Below, in pieces: positions 29,703 to 41,145 of a stretch of 64,000 nucleotides of DNA. Source of the DNA: Candidatus Peregrinibacteria bacterium. Lineage in GTDB: Bacteria > Patescibacteriota > Gracilibacteria > Peribacterales > Peribacteraceae. Within the stretch, counting starts at the first letter, position 1; the number at the start of each line of letters is the position of its first letter. The stretch covers positions 124,001 to 188,000 of the forward strand of contig JABGQH010000013.1 of assembly GCA_018648865.1 (NCBI GenBank), read 5' to 3'. The notes beneath the pieces are model-generated. The model was not told where the DNA came from and made no database searches. It was given only the letters and a program-made list of their open reading frames with translations. A program made the position numbers and the translations under genes.

Positions 29703-31333
29703 TATTCGTTCTCTGCATTTACATTCCAAATATTGCTGTGGTCATTTTTGCCAGCACATAAATTATCAACTGCAGTCATTGCAGTAAGCATGCTGTGATC
29801 TTGATTGTTGTATCTATGCATTCCATTACGGCCAATCAAGAAAAGATTTGGAATTTGTAACGTAAAATCGCGTATTTCATCTAGTTTGTCATAAGTTCCA
29901 AAATATGCAGGATACGCCTTTGGCATGCGCAAAACACAAGAATCGATTATATCCTCCTTTTTAATAAACCCAATTCTTTCCATCTCCTCTATTCCTAGAT
30001 CAATCATGTCTTTATCTGCTTTTATCCAAAGATCATCACCCTCGTCTACAAAATATTCTAATCCTATCCAAGTTGTATTTTTGAAATCTTTAACTAGATA
30101 AGGACTCCAATTGTTAAAAATCTGAATTCTCCCAACTATTACATCTCTCTCTTGAACATAAATCCAATTATCAGGAACATCTTGCGATGGCTTTTTACCT
30201 TTTGTTTTTACAGTTAAGTTTTTAAGCAAAAGACCAACAGTAAGGAAATCTCTATAAACTAATCCTTCTGATACTGATTTTATTGTATCTGGAGGTAATG
30301 GATTCATCTGTGAAACTAGATTTTTTATAGGCATTGTCGAAAAGAAATAATCACACTGCATTTCTTCACACTCACCTGTTTTTGTATTTTCTATAATTAC
30401 AGAGGTAATTCTGGGTTTAGAATCTGCATCTGACCAATTAACAGAGGAAACTCTTCTATTCATTTTAACCTCTCCTCCACATTTATTAATTTGATCTGCA
30501 ACAGTCTCCCACATTTGCCCTGGTCCAAACTTAGGATAATAAAATCGAGTAATTAAGCTGGTTTCTCTTTCTTTTTGTTCTTTAGAAAAATCGCTACTAA
30601 ATAGGTCTCTAACAGCATGTGATACTGCTCGCCTTAAAGATAGACCTTTAATGCGCTGCGCGCCCCAGTCCGCCTTTATTTCACTACATGGGACTCCCCA
30701 AACCTTCTCTGTATAGTCTCTAAAAAATGTATTATATAAACGAGTACCAAAACGATTCCTAAAGAACGCGTCTAAATATGTCTCATCTTTTTCTTTAAGA
30801 ATTTGAGATTTAATATAGCTGAGCCCAATAAGGAATGTATTTATCCATCCAAGTCGTGCTGCAACAGAAAGCGTTATCCCAATTGGATATGGGAAAAAAC
30901 TTCTACGATAAAAAATCCTAGATACCCTAGGTCTTTGCAACATTACATCATCCTCTTTCTCTGGATCTGGAGCTGATTTTGTTATTTTTCCATCTTTGGC
31001 ATCACAGCCCAAACATTCTGGGCACAGATATTCCATAACTACTTCAGTTGCATAGTCTATTTCATGTTGTTTTTCTTCTGTATCTGCAGATGGCCCACCT
31101 TGCGGAGGCAATATATTAAACCACCAATTCATCACTCTATCGCTCTTGCTAAAAAATCTATGCCCTCCAATATCTATTCTATTGCCTTTATAATTATAAG
31201 TTTGAGCAATACCTCCAATCATATCGGTTTCTTCAAAAACAATCGGAGTTATATCTGTCCTCTTAAGTAATTCATAGGCAGCAGTAAGTCCTGCTGGCCC
31301 TGCACCGGCTATGATCGCAATTTTTTTACTCAT
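29687..31333 (-). CDS. NAD(P)/FAD-dependent oxidoreductase (UGM/amine-oxidase-like)
   Basis: [19 protein letters not shown]...[17 protein letters not shown]-terminal [15 protein letters not shown]. Confidence 0.88.
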   Translation of the reverse strand: MSKKIAIIAGAGPAGLTAAYELLKRTDITPIVFEETDMIGGIAQTYNYKGNRIDIGGHRFFSKSDRVMNWWFNILPPQGGPSADTEEKQHEIDYATEVVMEYLCPECLGCDAKDGKITKSAPDPEKEDDVMLQRPRVSRIFYRRSFFPYPIGITLSVAARLGWINTFLIGLSYIKSQILKEKDETYLDAFFRNRFGTRLYNTFFRDYTEKVWGVPCSEIKADWGAQRIKGLSLRRAVSHAVRDLFSSDFSKEQKERETSLITRFYYPKFGPGQMWETVADQINKCGGEVKMNRRVSSVNWSDADSKPRITSVIIENTKTGECEEMQCDYFFSTMPIKNLVSQMNPLPPDTIKSVSEGLVYRDFLTVGLLLKNLTVKTKGKKPSQDVPDNWIYVQERDVIVGRIQIFNNWSPYLVKDFKNTTWIGLEYFVDEGDDLWIKADKDMIDLGIEEMERIGFIKKEDIIDSCVLRMPKAYPAYFGTYDKLDEIRDFTLQIPNLFLIGRNGMHRYNNQDHSMLTAMTAVDNLCAGKNDHSNIWNVNAENEYHEEK

Positions 31334-31411
31334 ATCTTATAAAAGGATTTAAATAATAGGTGTCCTGAGTATAGTCGAAGTACACCTGTTATGATCATGA
31401 TCTTCGTCATA

Positions 31412-31855
31412 TTAATGAAAAACAAAACGTTTGCGCATTCCAAAGTTCCAAACAAGAACAATCCACAATGTAATAAACATGGAAACAATATGATGCAAAT
31501 GGGCATACTCAACAAAAAGATAAAGCAATAGCTCAGTCCAAAGCAGACCACCTATTGTAATAATAATAACCATAACCACCTCTTTTGTACGACTGTGACG
31601 GCTTTTAAAAACCCACAAAATACTTATAAGATAATTCCAACAAAATCCAAGAGAATACCCAAAAAAAGCTGCAATCAAATAGTGGATACCTAATGCCTCG
31701 GTGAATAAACCATAAGACACCATGTTAACAACTGCTGAGGAACCCCCTACAAATACATAACGTAGGAACTGAATACGATCCGATGTAACAGGTCCGAAAA
31801 ACCAGTGTTTCATTAAATAATGAGGAAAAATAACTCTCAGTAATAGAGTTACCAA
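31412..31855 (-). CDS. GtrA-family protein
   Basis: FLRYVFVGGSSAVVNMVSYGLF...GYSLGFCWNYLISILWVF. Confidence 0.85.
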   Translation of the reverse strand: MVTLLLRVIFPHYLMKHWFFGPVTSDRIQFLRYVFVGGSSAVVNMVSYGLFTEALGIHYLIAAFFGYSLGFCWNYLISILWVFKSRHSRTKEVVMVIIITIGGLLWTELLLYLFVEYAHLHHIVSMFITLWIVLVWNFGMRKRFVFH

Positions 31856-33018
31856 ATTAAGCGCAGTGTATCATAAACAATCCTTCTATTCTTTATACAA
31901 ATAATCAAAAATAGGGAATCAACCAATAACGGAACCATAAAAAAACTTTGTTCTAATGAAAAGATATGACGAAACTCCAAATAAAAATAAAACCATTGAA
32001 AATGTAATGTAGCCAATACCAAAGGTATCCATATTTTCCTTCTCATAAGTTCAGGAATTGATGCAATCAATATGCATAAAATACCAGTAGCCATATAATA
32101 ATGATCCATATGATCAAGCAAGACATTCAATCCAAACCCAATAATCACTCCAAATATCAATGCCCGCTGTATATATCTCCACTCTGTTTTAGGTGTTGAA
32201 AATAGAGATAATAATCCCAAAAAAATAAGCAAAGGAGTTGTATGCATCAAATTACCCGCCCCTGTAAGAGAAGGATCTGGGAAATAGTAATTATGAATAG
32301 AAAAAATAATCTGTGGTATATGTGCAATGTTTAATAGAATCCTACTTGGCCCTTGCCAAACAGATCTATGATCTATATCTAGATGCGCTCCAACAAGAAT
32401 ATGACCAACTTGAAAATATTGAATTGCTACATAAGCAAAACAAATAACACCAATTAATAAAAAAGGGGCAATGCGTGAAGATATTTTTATTTTTTTTGAC
32501 TGAAGAACAAAAATAAGAGGAATTAGAGCTACTGCAAATGGCTTTGTAAGGATTGCGAAAGAAAGGAAGAAAGCAGAAATCCAAGGATATCTGCGAGAAG
32601 CTGCAATGCTTAACAACATCAAATTCCAGTATGCAGGACCAGTCCACCCACGAAGAGAGACAAAAAGAAGAAATGGCATCATGGAAAGAACAATTGTGAA
32701 TATCAGTGCAAGAGAGTCTTTCTTATACAAAGTGCGTCCTGCAAGAAATGCAAAAAATGGCAAAAGAATTGCAGAAAAGATCTGAAACTCAATCTGCGCA
32801 ATCGATGATTTATGTATAAGATACCAGATAGTTGCAAAAAAATCTGAGCCATGAAAACCATGAATACTTAAATCAAGACGACCACTTGCCAAAGTTTCTA
32901 CGAATCTTTGATACAAATAATGATCATCTAAAGGAAATGGTGACGTTTGAGTAAAAGTTAATAAAATAAACAACATTAAAAGAAATACAACCGTCCATGA
33001 TGATTTAAAAATATTCAT
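31849..33018 (-). CDS. Polytopic membrane protein, GT-C mannosyltransferase-like
   Basis: FPLDDHYLYQRFVETLASGRLDL; multiple TMs. Confidence 0.65.
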   Translation of the reverse strand: MNIFKSSWTVVFLLMLFILLTFTQTSPFPLDDHYLYQRFVETLASGRLDLSIHGFHGSDFFATIWYLIHKSSIAQIEFQIFSAILLPFFAFLAGRTLYKKDSLALIFTIVLSMMPFLLFVSLRGWTGPAYWNLMLLSIAASRRYPWISAFFLSFAILTKPFAVALIPLIFVLQSKKIKISSRIAPFLLIGVICFAYVAIQYFQVGHILVGAHLDIDHRSVWQGPSRILLNIAHIPQIIFSIHNYYFPDPSLTGAGNLMHTTPLLIFLGLLSLFSTPKTEWRYIQRALIFGVIIGFGLNVLLDHMDHYYMATGILCILIASIPELMRRKIWIPLVLATLHFQWFYFYLEFRHIFSLEQSFFMVPLLVDSLFLIICIKNRRIVYDTLRLIW

Positions 33019-33130
33019 AATAAAACCATAATCCTTTATAAGAACAGATAGATCAATAAAATTTAAAATATCAGACTATTTTTCGATATGAATATTCACA
33101 TCTACCACACTCTTCTATACCCTTTAAACC

Positions 33131-34396
33131 ATGAAACAACATACTGTTTGTATTATTGGACTTGGATACGTTGGCTTGCCTCTTGCTCACGCGGCATCTG
33201 CCGCAGAGCACACTGTAATTGGATATGATATAAACAGTAAAAGAATTAATGAATTAAAAGATGGAAGTGACAAAACTGGAGAAATATCTAATGAGCAGCT
33301 AAAAGAAGTTAGTATTGATTTCACGCAAGACACAAACAAAATAAAAGAGGCGAATATTGTGATTCTTGCAATCCCTACCCCAGTAGACAGCAATCATAAG
33401 CCAGATCTATCTATGTTAAGGGAGGCTACAAAAACAGTTGGAAATAATCTAAAAGAAGGATCAATTGTTGTATATGAATCAACTGTATACCCTGGGGTTA
33501 CAGAAGATGTTTGTGGAAAAATATTAGAAGAAGAATCAGGACTAATTTGTGGTACAGATTTTTACTTAGGCTATTCCCCAGAAAGAGTTAATCCAGGGGA
33601 CAAAAAACATACTGTTAGTAATATTATAAAAGTTGTAGCTGGTCAGGATAAAAAAACTACAAATACACTTTGTGAATTTTATGAATCATTTGTGGAGGTA
33701 GGAATTCACAGAGCATCTAGTATTAAGGTAGCAGAGATGGCAAAAGCTATAGAAAATGCGCAAAGAGACCTAAATATAGCATTTGTTAACGAGATAGCTA
33801 TGCTATGCAGTGCGATTGGAATAGAAACGAAAGATGTACTTGAGGCTGCTAAAACTAAGTGGAATTTTTTGCCATTTACTCCTGGTCTAGTTGGTGGGCA
33901 TTGCATAGGAGTAGACCCATATTATTTAGTAGAAAAAGCCAATCAACTTGGCAAGGAAACAAAAGTAATAACAGCAGGCAGATCAACAAACGACGGCATG
34001 GGTGCGTTTGTTGCGAATCAAATTGAAGAAAGTTTGGTTAAATCACCTAAAAACATATTAGTTTTGGGAATAACTTTTAAAGAAAATGTTCCAGATACAC
34101 GTAATTCAAAATCTGGAGACGTAATTCGTGAACTAAAAAATATGGGACACACTGTTTCTGTTAATGACCCATATGTAAAAGAAGATGAAATTGAAAAAAT
34201 AGGATTCCATCCTGCAAAAAATATGGATGAAAAATACGATGTAGTAGCACTACTCGTTCCTCATAATGTTTATTTGGAAGACAATGCCAAAAAAATAATA
34301 GGTTATTGCAAAAAGGATGGACTAATTTACGATCTAAAATCTGTATTAGATAAAAAGGCAATCGAAGAAATAGGACTTAAGTACAAAGCCCTATAA
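33131..34396 (+). CDS. Nucleotide-sugar dehydrogenase (UDP-HexNAc type)
   Basis: [27 protein letters not shown]...[10 protein letters not shown]...[15 protein letters not shown]. Confidence 0.94.
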   Translation: MKQHTVCIIGLGYVGLPLAHAASAAEHTVIGYDINSKRINELKDGSDKTGEISNEQLKEVSIDFTQDTNKIKEANIVILAIPTPVDSNHKPDLSMLREATKTVGNNLKEGSIVVYESTVYPGVTEDVCGKILEEESGLICGTDFYLGYSPERVNPGDKKHTVSNIIKVVAGQDKKTTNTLCEFYESFVEVGIHRASSIKVAEMAKAIENAQRDLNIAFVNEIAMLCSAIGIETKDVLEAAKTKWNFLPFTPGLVGGHCIGVDPYYLVEKANQLGKETKVITAGRSTNDGMGAFVANQIEESLVKSPKNILVLGITFKENVPDTRNSKSGDVIRELKNMGHTVSVNDPYVKEDEIEKIGFHPAKNMDEKYDVVALLVPHNVYLEDNAKKIIGYCKKDGLIYDLKSVLDKKAIEEIGLKYKAL

Positions 34397-35434
34397 AGAA
34401 ACTCCCATTTCTGCAAAATCAGATTCAATCATAAGCTTAGCAAGGTCAGAAACCATGGTTTTAGGTTCCCATCCAAGCTCATTTTTTGCTTTAGAAGCGT
34501 CTCCAAGCAATATATCTACTTCTGCAGCTCTATAGTACCTCTCATCGATAGCAACGATTGTTTTGCCTGTTTTAGTATTAATATATTCTTCGTTTATTCC
34601 ATCCCCCCTTTTTTCAAATGAGATATTTGCATAATTAAGACAGAGCTCTAAAAATTCACGCACAGAGTGTGTTTCTCCTGTTGCTAATACATAATCATCA
34701 GGCTTTTCTTGCTGCAACATTCTCCACATCCCCTCTACGTATTCTTTTGCATATCCCCAGTCTCTTTTGGCATCTAGATTTCCTAGATACAACTTGTCCA
34801 TTTTCCCTGAAAGTATTTGAGCAAGAGACAATGTAATTTTTCTAGTAACAAAGTTTTCGCTCCTTCTAGGAGACTCATGATTAAATAAAATTCCATTTAC
34901 TGCATACATGTTATAGCTCTCTCTGTAATTACGAGTTAGATAAAAAGCATATGCCTTAGCGCATCCATATGGACTCCTAGGATAGAAAGGAGTTTGCTCG
35001 TTTTGAGGAGTTTCTAATATTTTTCCATATAATTCACTTGAACTTGCTTGGTAGAACTTGCTTTCTAGCCCACTTGTTCGCAATGCTTCCAGTAAACGCG
35101 TTGTACCGAGTCCTGTGCTGTCTCCTGTATATTCTGGAATATCAAAACTAACAGCAACATGGCTCTGTGCAGCTAAATTATAAACCTCATCTGGCTTAGA
35201 AAGTTTTAGGACCCTAAGCAAAGAATTGGAATCGCACAGATCACCATAATGCAAACGTATGGGTTTATTTGGTGCATATGGATCAGAAAATAAATGATCA
35301 ATCCTCCCTCTATTAAAAGTAGAAGCCCTTCTAACTAAACCATGAACTTCGTAACCCTTATCTAATAAAAGCTCAGCAAGATACGAACCATCTTGGCCTG
35401 TTATGCCTGTAATTAAAGCTCTCTTAGGGGACAC
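34391..35434 (-). CDS. gmd: GDP-mannose 4,6-dehydratase
   Basis: [33 protein letters not shown]...[16 protein letters not shown]. Confidence 0.96.
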   Translation of the reverse strand: MSPKRALITGITGQDGSYLAELLLDKGYEVHGLVRRASTFNRGRIDHLFSDPYAPNKPIRLHYGDLCDSNSLLRVLKLSKPDEVYNLAAQSHVAVSFDIPEYTGDSTGLGTTRLLEALRTSGLESKFYQASSSELYGKILETPQNEQTPFYPRSPYGCAKAYAFYLTRNYRESYNMYAVNGILFNHESPRRSENFVTRKITLSLAQILSGKMDKLYLGNLDAKRDWGYAKEYVEGMWRMLQQEKPDDYVLATGETHSVREFLELCLNYANISFEKRGDGINEEYINTKTGKTIVAIDERYYRAAEVDILLGDASKAKNELGWEPKTMVSDLAKLMIESDFAEMGVSL

Positions 35435-35520
35435 TTGTAACAGAGTACTCCATCATATAAATGGAATACAGAACACATATCAAAAAAACTTATAAATATT
35501 ATTAATGTCTCAATATCTTT

Positions 35521-36210
35521 TTAAAACTCCACCTGATGCTTTGCATCAAAAACCTCTGCGTTTTCTACCCCCCTCTCTTTTCTAAGAGTATTTATTAGAT
35601 CAGCTGGACCCTGTTTTCTCTTTGGCTGTACACCATAACTTAGCTCCATTCGATCACCACGAGCATGTGCACTCAACATTCTAAATCCATCGGATGATTT
35701 TTCTAGAACAGATTCAATATTAGAAACAATTTGGGTAGACCCATCTCCTTCTAACAAACACATAAGACGAACTATAGATTCATGCTTAGAAGTAATGCCA
35801 AAATCAAGCCATGTGAGCAAAAGAATTACAAAGCAAACAAAAACAGTAGTGATAACAGCAAGTATGAACATGCTTGCCCCCATAGCTAACCCAACAGAAA
35901 GAACTAATAATATATAAGCCATATCTTTTGGATCCTTTATTGCTGTCCTAAATCTAATCAATGAGAAAGCTCCTAACAGACCAATCGCAGCAAACAAGCT
36001 TTGGGTAGCAATCATCATAATTACTGAACCTAAAATTGTTAGTAGCACCAAAGCGAACTGAAATGATTGAGAATAACTAAGCCCTCTATGAGTAGCCTTG
36101 TATACCCATGCAATAATCATTCCTAGAACAAAACTTCCTCCCAAAGCAATAATTGCAACTATGGGGTCAAAACCAAGAGACAAACCAAGATCAGGAATTA
36201 CAGGCTGCAT
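35521..36210 (-). CDS. DUF4956 membrane protein
   Basis: Four TMs with GAFSLIRFRTAIKDPKDMAYILLVLSVGLAMG. Confidence 0.9.
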   Translation of the reverse strand: MQPVIPDLGLSLGFDPIVAIIALGGSFVLGMIIAWVYKATHRGLSYSQSFQFALVLLTILGSVIMMIATQSLFAAIGLLGAFSLIRFRTAIKDPKDMAYILLVLSVGLAMGASMFILAVITTVFVCFVILLLTWLDFGITSKHESIVRLMCLLEGDGSTQIVSNIESVLEKSSDGFRMLSAHARGDRMELSYGVQPKRKQGPADLINTLRKERGVENAEVFDAKHQVEF

Positions 36211-36265
36211 ACAAAACTTAGTGTAATGGAATAAAGATTTATAGAAAAGAAATCATTATATAATA

Positions 36266-37039
36266 TTAATTCTTCCATTCTAATCTCTCTCTTGAAGAGA
36301 GTGTACCAATAGAATATTTAGAATGGGAAGTGCGTGTAAGTTGAAAATCTTGAATTGTGTCATGAAACCATGAAGGTACAGCATGATTTGATTTAAGCTC
36401 TAATACACTCCACCCGGGATGGCATGAAGTGAGGAATGGTTTGCCATAAAGAGATTGTGGCTTCCAGGAGGATCCAATATTACTATCTATTGTTATTCTA
36501 AAACGGCGATCCTGCATACCAACAAATGGTATTCGATGATAAGAAATTAGTGTTGCTGGCTGCAAATTAAACCATTTATTAAGCATGTTTGCTTCGTGAG
36601 TTACGTCTTCGGATGCTTCTATATTTTTAAGTAAATGATCTAGCAATTCAGACATAGGCAAAGATTCATCTATTTTATCCATACTTAAGGAAAGGCGATC
36701 CTTGGATACTATAAAATCATGTCTACGTTTTATTTCTAGGAACGCAGAAGAGGTTTCAGAGAAACTCTCCTCGTACGTACGCAATCTTACCTTCCTTCTA
36801 GAAAGCAATCCCGACTCTTTCTCGTGTAAGGCATGCAGATCAATAGAATCAAAATAAAGCGATGAAACCGGATATTCTAACCTCCCTCTACCTTCTTCAA
36901 TTAAAAACGGATCAGGCTGTGTGTATGGCTTAATGCGATCAATAAACATTGGAATAATCCGATCAGGGATTAAATATTTAAGTTCAATCCTTCTAAAATG
37001 AAGTGGGGCACGACGGCGAGATGCAGTCTTTTGAAACAT
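36266..37039 (-). CDS. VTC-domain polyphosphate polymerase-like
   Basis: RIELKYLIP, VSSLYFDSID, RRKVRLRTYE, FLEIKRR, ISYHRIPFVGMQDRRFRITID, WSVLELKSN. Confidence 0.92.
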   Translation of the reverse strand: MFQKTASRRRAPLHFRRIELKYLIPDRIIPMFIDRIKPYTQPDPFLIEEGRGRLEYPVSSLYFDSIDLHALHEKESGLLSRRKVRLRTYEESFSETSSAFLEIKRRHDFIVSKDRLSLSMDKIDESLPMSELLDHLLKNIEASEDVTHEANMLNKWFNLQPATLISYHRIPFVGMQDRRFRITIDSNIGSSWKPQSLYGKPFLTSCHPGWSVLELKSNHAVPSWFHDTIQDFQLTRTSHSKYSIGTLSSRERLEWKN

Positions 37040-37094
37040 ATCGTTAAAAATTATAGCAGCACTATCTAAAGGTAATAGTTAATTTACCTATCAT

Positions 37095-39803
37095 TTATTT
37101 CACCGAATCCACTTCTATTATAGCCCCGCTTAAGGCGACAGTGTTTTCTTTATTACGACGGAAAGTACTATCTGTGACAGAAACAGACGGAGGCTTGAAG
37201 AATATCTTCTTAACATATGCGCTTATTGCAATGTCATTCTTTTCAAAAAGAACACGCTCAACCTTAGCGTGAGAATCATCCTTAACTGCTAATCCATACT
37301 TACAATTCTTTAAAGTAGCATCATGAATAAGCGGAGTGCTCTGTTCCCCAACACTTATGCATTTATCTGCGCTACCATCAACTTCTATATTTTTAATAAC
37401 AATTGGTGATCCAGAAATATCTAAACCATCGTTTCCGTTTCCTATAAACAAACTATTTTCCACTTTTCCAGAAAGCGCAAAATCAATATCTAAACCATCT
37501 GCAGAATTTTTTTCGAAACGAACACGATTTACATCAACATAAATATTCTTCAGGTTTAATCCGTCATCTCCGTGAGCATTACGAATAACGGAATCTACAA
37601 TTGTCACAGGACTACTTTGGAATGAAAGCATTCCTGTAACCAAAACACCATTTAGTCTTGCCTCACTACCATCAGAAATATCAACCCATTGTAAGGCACT
37701 TGGATCTTTTGCATTCACAACTACAAAAACTCCCCAAGGCTCAGATTCCCTCTCTGCACTAATTATAATTGGGGCTTCTTTGTATCCGATCATTGTTACA
37801 GGAGCATAAGAGAAAATTGAAACACCTGCCCCCATACGCAATGTGCTACCTGGACGAATAACTAGGTGAACCGTTGATGGAATAATTAGAGTTTCTGAAA
37901 TCTTATGGATGCCATTTAAAATTACTGTGTTTTGCTCGCCTGCCGTAAAGAATGGATATTTATTCAAAAAAGCTTCTTTAGAAATATATGATTCTTCAAG
38001 ACGCTCAAACTTTTGCTCGTCCACAATCATTTCACCAAGTAAGTCTGCCTTATTACCAGTTATAGCGTTTCTAATATCTACTTTTAGAGGATATCTTTCT
38101 TTAGGTACTTGAATATTCGTTGATGAAGTAAGGAAAAAAGTATGCTTAGCATGAGGAACACTAACTACCCGTTCATTTTCATTTAATTCTGGATCTCCTC
38201 TACCTAAAAGAGAGCTAAGTCCTTCTACCATCGCTACGCTTCCACTGCTGCTGTCTAAGTTCTCTCTTAGTCTTAAGAAGAGTGGAATATCTTCATCCCC
38301 CCAAACACCATTCCCTGTGTCTTTCCAAAGACGTAAATCTTCACTCTTTAGGAGAGGCACTAATTCGTCTGGTAAATGGATCTCTTTAAACTCTGCATCT
38401 GCTATCCCCCTTACAGTAAATATCATAGAGAGCAACAAACCGCGATTCTGCTCAGAGGTTTCAGGTATAGCCTCAGAGACCAATACTTCACATGTGTTTA
38501 ACTCCTCTTTTAGCCATTCAATATTGGATTTAACCTGTTTTTTTCGATCTTCTAACTGATGTTTAACCTGCCGGTTGCTATTGATTTTTAATGAATCCCT
38601 ATATGCAGCACGTTCAATCTGATTAAGTAACTCATCTACTTTATCTAGATCATCTGATACTTGGTAATCATCTTGTACATACTTCCAAACTCTTTTATGT
38701 GCCCTAGCTCTTAAAGATGGAACTCTAAAAATTTCATTCAACAATTTATTTCCAGGGGGAGCTAATACAGTTCGTGGGTTATACATATTTATATCCCAAG
38801 GTATCGGTTCAAATAAACCTCTACTGGTGTCATAAAATAATCTCACATTAAAATCTCTAACATGCCGTGATCCAGCAAGCATACTAAGTACATACCAATC
38901 AATTACTTTATCTATATCCATTATTGCCCCTAATCGATTTACATATTCTGGATCCAAATGCGATCCTTCTTCCGAAAGAGACAATAGTTCCATTACCTCC
39001 TCATAGTTTTCTACTCCAGATGGATCCTCTATATATTTATCCCAATACTCAAGATGATCGAATGCAGGATCCCATTGCTGAAAAGCAGAATTACCACCAC
39101 CTGTATTATAAATATTTACATCCCCTGGCCTGTTTTGCTTTTCTAGCATCTCCTTTGTCCAATGCTCAATTTCTGTATAAAGCAATGGTCCACTCCCATT
39201 TACAGAAACTCTTACAAATCTGATTGGTGGATGCAATAGGTTAAACTTTCCAGCTCGGTAAACATTTAAAGGCTCTATGAACCAGCCCCTGTCTTCTGGA
39301 AGAATAAAATTAATTTCTCTCATCCCATTAAATAATTTTTCTTTAGAGAATTTAACTCTCCATGATTTCTTGTTATATGCCCAATGATTAAATATATCTC
39401 CTCTTACACGAACCTTCACTTCATATTCCTCTCCATCTGAATCTGAGAAAATGGCCTTTGCCCAATACTTATCTTCATCCTGTAAGAAAAGGTTCCCGTA
39501 CCATTTAGATGGCAACTCTGTAGGCAAAGCCTGTTTTAACTCCTTCAAATCATCTTTATCTATCTTTAGTGAATACTTTGGAAGGGGGGTTTCAGGCTTT
39601 TCTCCTCTATAAAAAATATTCAACGCACGATCTGCAGCCCTAACCATAACAAGAGCTCCAGGTATACGACCAATAAATGTTTCACGCGCAAGTACACTAT
39701 TTGGAGTTGATTGATAAATAAGCAACCCAAGCCCAGCTATCGCAGAAGCTTGTACAGTAATAATGATTGCAATTATGGCAAGTACTAGGTGAAGGCGTCG
39801 CAT
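37095..39803 (-). CDS. CotH-family kinase with C-terminal right-handed beta-helix
   Basis: VKVRVRGDIFNHWAYNKKSWRVKF...DFNVRLFYDTSRGLFEPIPWDINMYNP; C-terminal parallel beta-helix repeats. Confidence 0.88.
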   Translation of the reverse strand: MRRLHLVLAIIAIIITVQASAIAGLGLLIYQSTPNSVLARETFIGRIPGALVMVRAADRALNIFYRGEKPETPLPKYSLKIDKDDLKELKQALPTELPSKWYGNLFLQDEDKYWAKAIFSDSDGEEYEVKVRVRGDIFNHWAYNKKSWRVKFSKEKLFNGMREINFILPEDRGWFIEPLNVYRAGKFNLLHPPIRFVRVSVNGSGPLLYTEIEHWTKEMLEKQNRPGDVNIYNTGGGNSAFQQWDPAFDHLEYWDKYIEDPSGVENYEEVMELLSLSEEGSHLDPEYVNRLGAIMDIDKVIDWYVLSMLAGSRHVRDFNVRLFYDTSRGLFEPIPWDINMYNPRTVLAPPGNKLLNEIFRVPSLRARAHKRVWKYVQDDYQVSDDLDKVDELLNQIERAAYRDSLKINSNRQVKHQLEDRKKQVKSNIEWLKEELNTCEVLVSEAIPETSEQNRGLLLSMIFTVRGIADAEFKEIHLPDELVPLLKSEDLRLWKDTGNGVWGDEDIPLFLRLRENLDSSSGSVAMVEGLSSLLGRGDPELNENERVVSVPHAKHTFFLTSSTNIQVPKERYPLKVDIRNAITGNKADLLGEMIVDEQKFERLEESYISKEAFLNKYPFFTAGEQNTVILNGIHKISETLIIPSTVHLVIRPGSTLRMGAGVSIFSYAPVTMIGYKEAPIIISAERESEPWGVFVVVNAKDPSALQWVDISDGSEARLNGVLVTGMLSFQSSPVTIVDSVIRNAHGDDGLNLKNIYVDVNRVRFEKNSADGLDIDFALSGKVENSLFIGNGNDGLDISGSPIVIKNIEVDGSADKCISVGEQSTPLIHDATLKNCKYGLAVKDDSHAKVERVLFEKNDIAISAYVKKIFFKPPSVSVTDSTFRRNKENTVALSGAIIEVDSVK

Positions 39804-39873
39804 GTAAAGAAGTGTACTGATATAAGATCATTGGGACAATACAGAGACCATTATCGTGCTATTCTCTAATTAC

Positions 39874-41007
39874 ATGAAAGTTCTACTAATTTGTGAAGAC
39901 ATAGAAGGCAAATCTGGATGGAGTACATATAGCCGCGATTTATACGATGAGCTATCTAATAAAAACAAAGTGATTCTAGTAACAAGTAAGAATGGGAAGT
40001 CCAATCATTCAATATTACCAAGTCCGATCAGTGCAGCAGTATTTCCACCAAGGCTGTTTGTATTAAAAAGAAAACTACGAAAAATAATACGAGAGGAAAA
40101 CCCAGACATTATTCACTGCACAGTAGAGCCTTACGCGCCTCTTTTATTATTACTTCCTAAAAAATATAAAGCTAAGTGCCTAATCACTGCTCATGGAAGC
40201 TATGGGGTTAGACCACTTGAAAAAAACATATCTAGGTTCTTTGCAAAAAAATATTACAAAAGATGCACAAGAATTATTTGTGTTAGTAATTACACAAAAA
40301 ACGCAGTATCAAAAGCAATAGAAAAATATGAAAATAAGTCTGTGGCTAAGGCTTTTTTAAATAAGGCTGTTGTGATACACAATGGTATTTCAATAAATAA
40401 TATTGATTCCTTAATAGGAGAAAACCTAAAGCTTAAAGCTAATAGCTTAAAGCTTATTTTGTTGGTTGGAGGTATGAAACCACGTAAAGGTATTCTAGAA
40501 GCCATTAATGCTTGCTCCAGATATAAAGCAAAATATAATAATAACTTCATATTTCATATAGTTGGAACACCATACGAAGACTCTAAATTTACAAAAAATA
40601 TTAAAGATAAAGTGTCCGAATTAGGGCTAGAAAATAATATTAAAATACGAGGGCAGATATCTGGTACTGAGCTTTCTGATCTATACAAAAATGCAGACCT
40701 ATATTTAATGCCTGCCAAAACTACACCAAATACATTTGAAGGATTTGGACTAGTTTATCTAGAAGCAAATTCATATGGAGTTCCATGCATAGGACCAAAT
40801 GACAGTGGAGCTACAGAGGCGATATTAGAAGGCAAAACCGGATACAGCGTTGACCCAAGTAATGCGGAACTTATTTCTGAGCGAATGAATTGGATTCTAA
40901 ACGAGAATAAAATTAATCCAAATGAGTGCAAACAGTGGGCAAAAAGCCACAGCAAAGAAAAGATGGCAAATGATGTTTTAGATGTTTACTTAGAAATTTC
41001 TAAGTAA
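39874..41007 (+). CDS. GT4-family glycosyltransferase (ORF open from 39856)
   Basis: HGSYGVRP...VVIHNGISINN...LVGGMKPRKGI...EGFGLVYLEANSYGVPCIGPNDSGATEAI. Confidence 0.92.
   Translation: MKVLLICEDIEGKSGWSTYSRDLYDELSNKNKVILVTSKNGKSNHSILPSPISAAVFPPRLFVLKRKLRKIIREENPDIIHCTVEPYAPLLLLLPKKYKAKCLITAHGSYGVRPLEKNISRFFAKKYYKRCTRIICVSNYTKNAVSKAIEKYENKSVAKAFLNKAVVIHNGISINNIDSLIGENLKLKANSLKLILLVGGMKPRKGILEAINACSRYKAKYNNNFIFHIVGTPYEDSKFTKNIKDKVSELGLENNIKIRGQISGTELSDLYKNADLYLMPAKTTPNTFEGFGLVYLEANSYGVPCIGPNDSGATEAILEGKTGYSVDPSNAELISERMNWILNENKINPNECKQWAKSHSKEKMANDVLDVYLEISK
40426..40459. repeat. Heptamer array inside the GT4 coding sequence
   Basis: CTAAAG-CTTAAAG-CTAATAG-CTTAAAG-CTTATTT; encodes NLKLKANSLKLI. 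Confidence 0.75.
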
Positions 41008-41010
41008 CAA

Positions 41011-41082
41011 TTTGTAATACAATGTATTACATTTGTATTACAACGTATTACGTTGTATTGCTTTTGTATTACATTGTCACAC
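41011..41082. repeat. 10-11 bp GTATTACNNN array
   Basis: GTAATACAAT-GTATTACATTT-GTATTACAAC-GTATTACGTT-GTATTGCTTTT-GTATTACATT. Confidence 0.8.
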
Positions 41083-41145
41083 AAAAAAGCAATCTACAGC
41101 ACTTATAGATAGAAATGATTGAATATAACCTGATACAATAATCCT

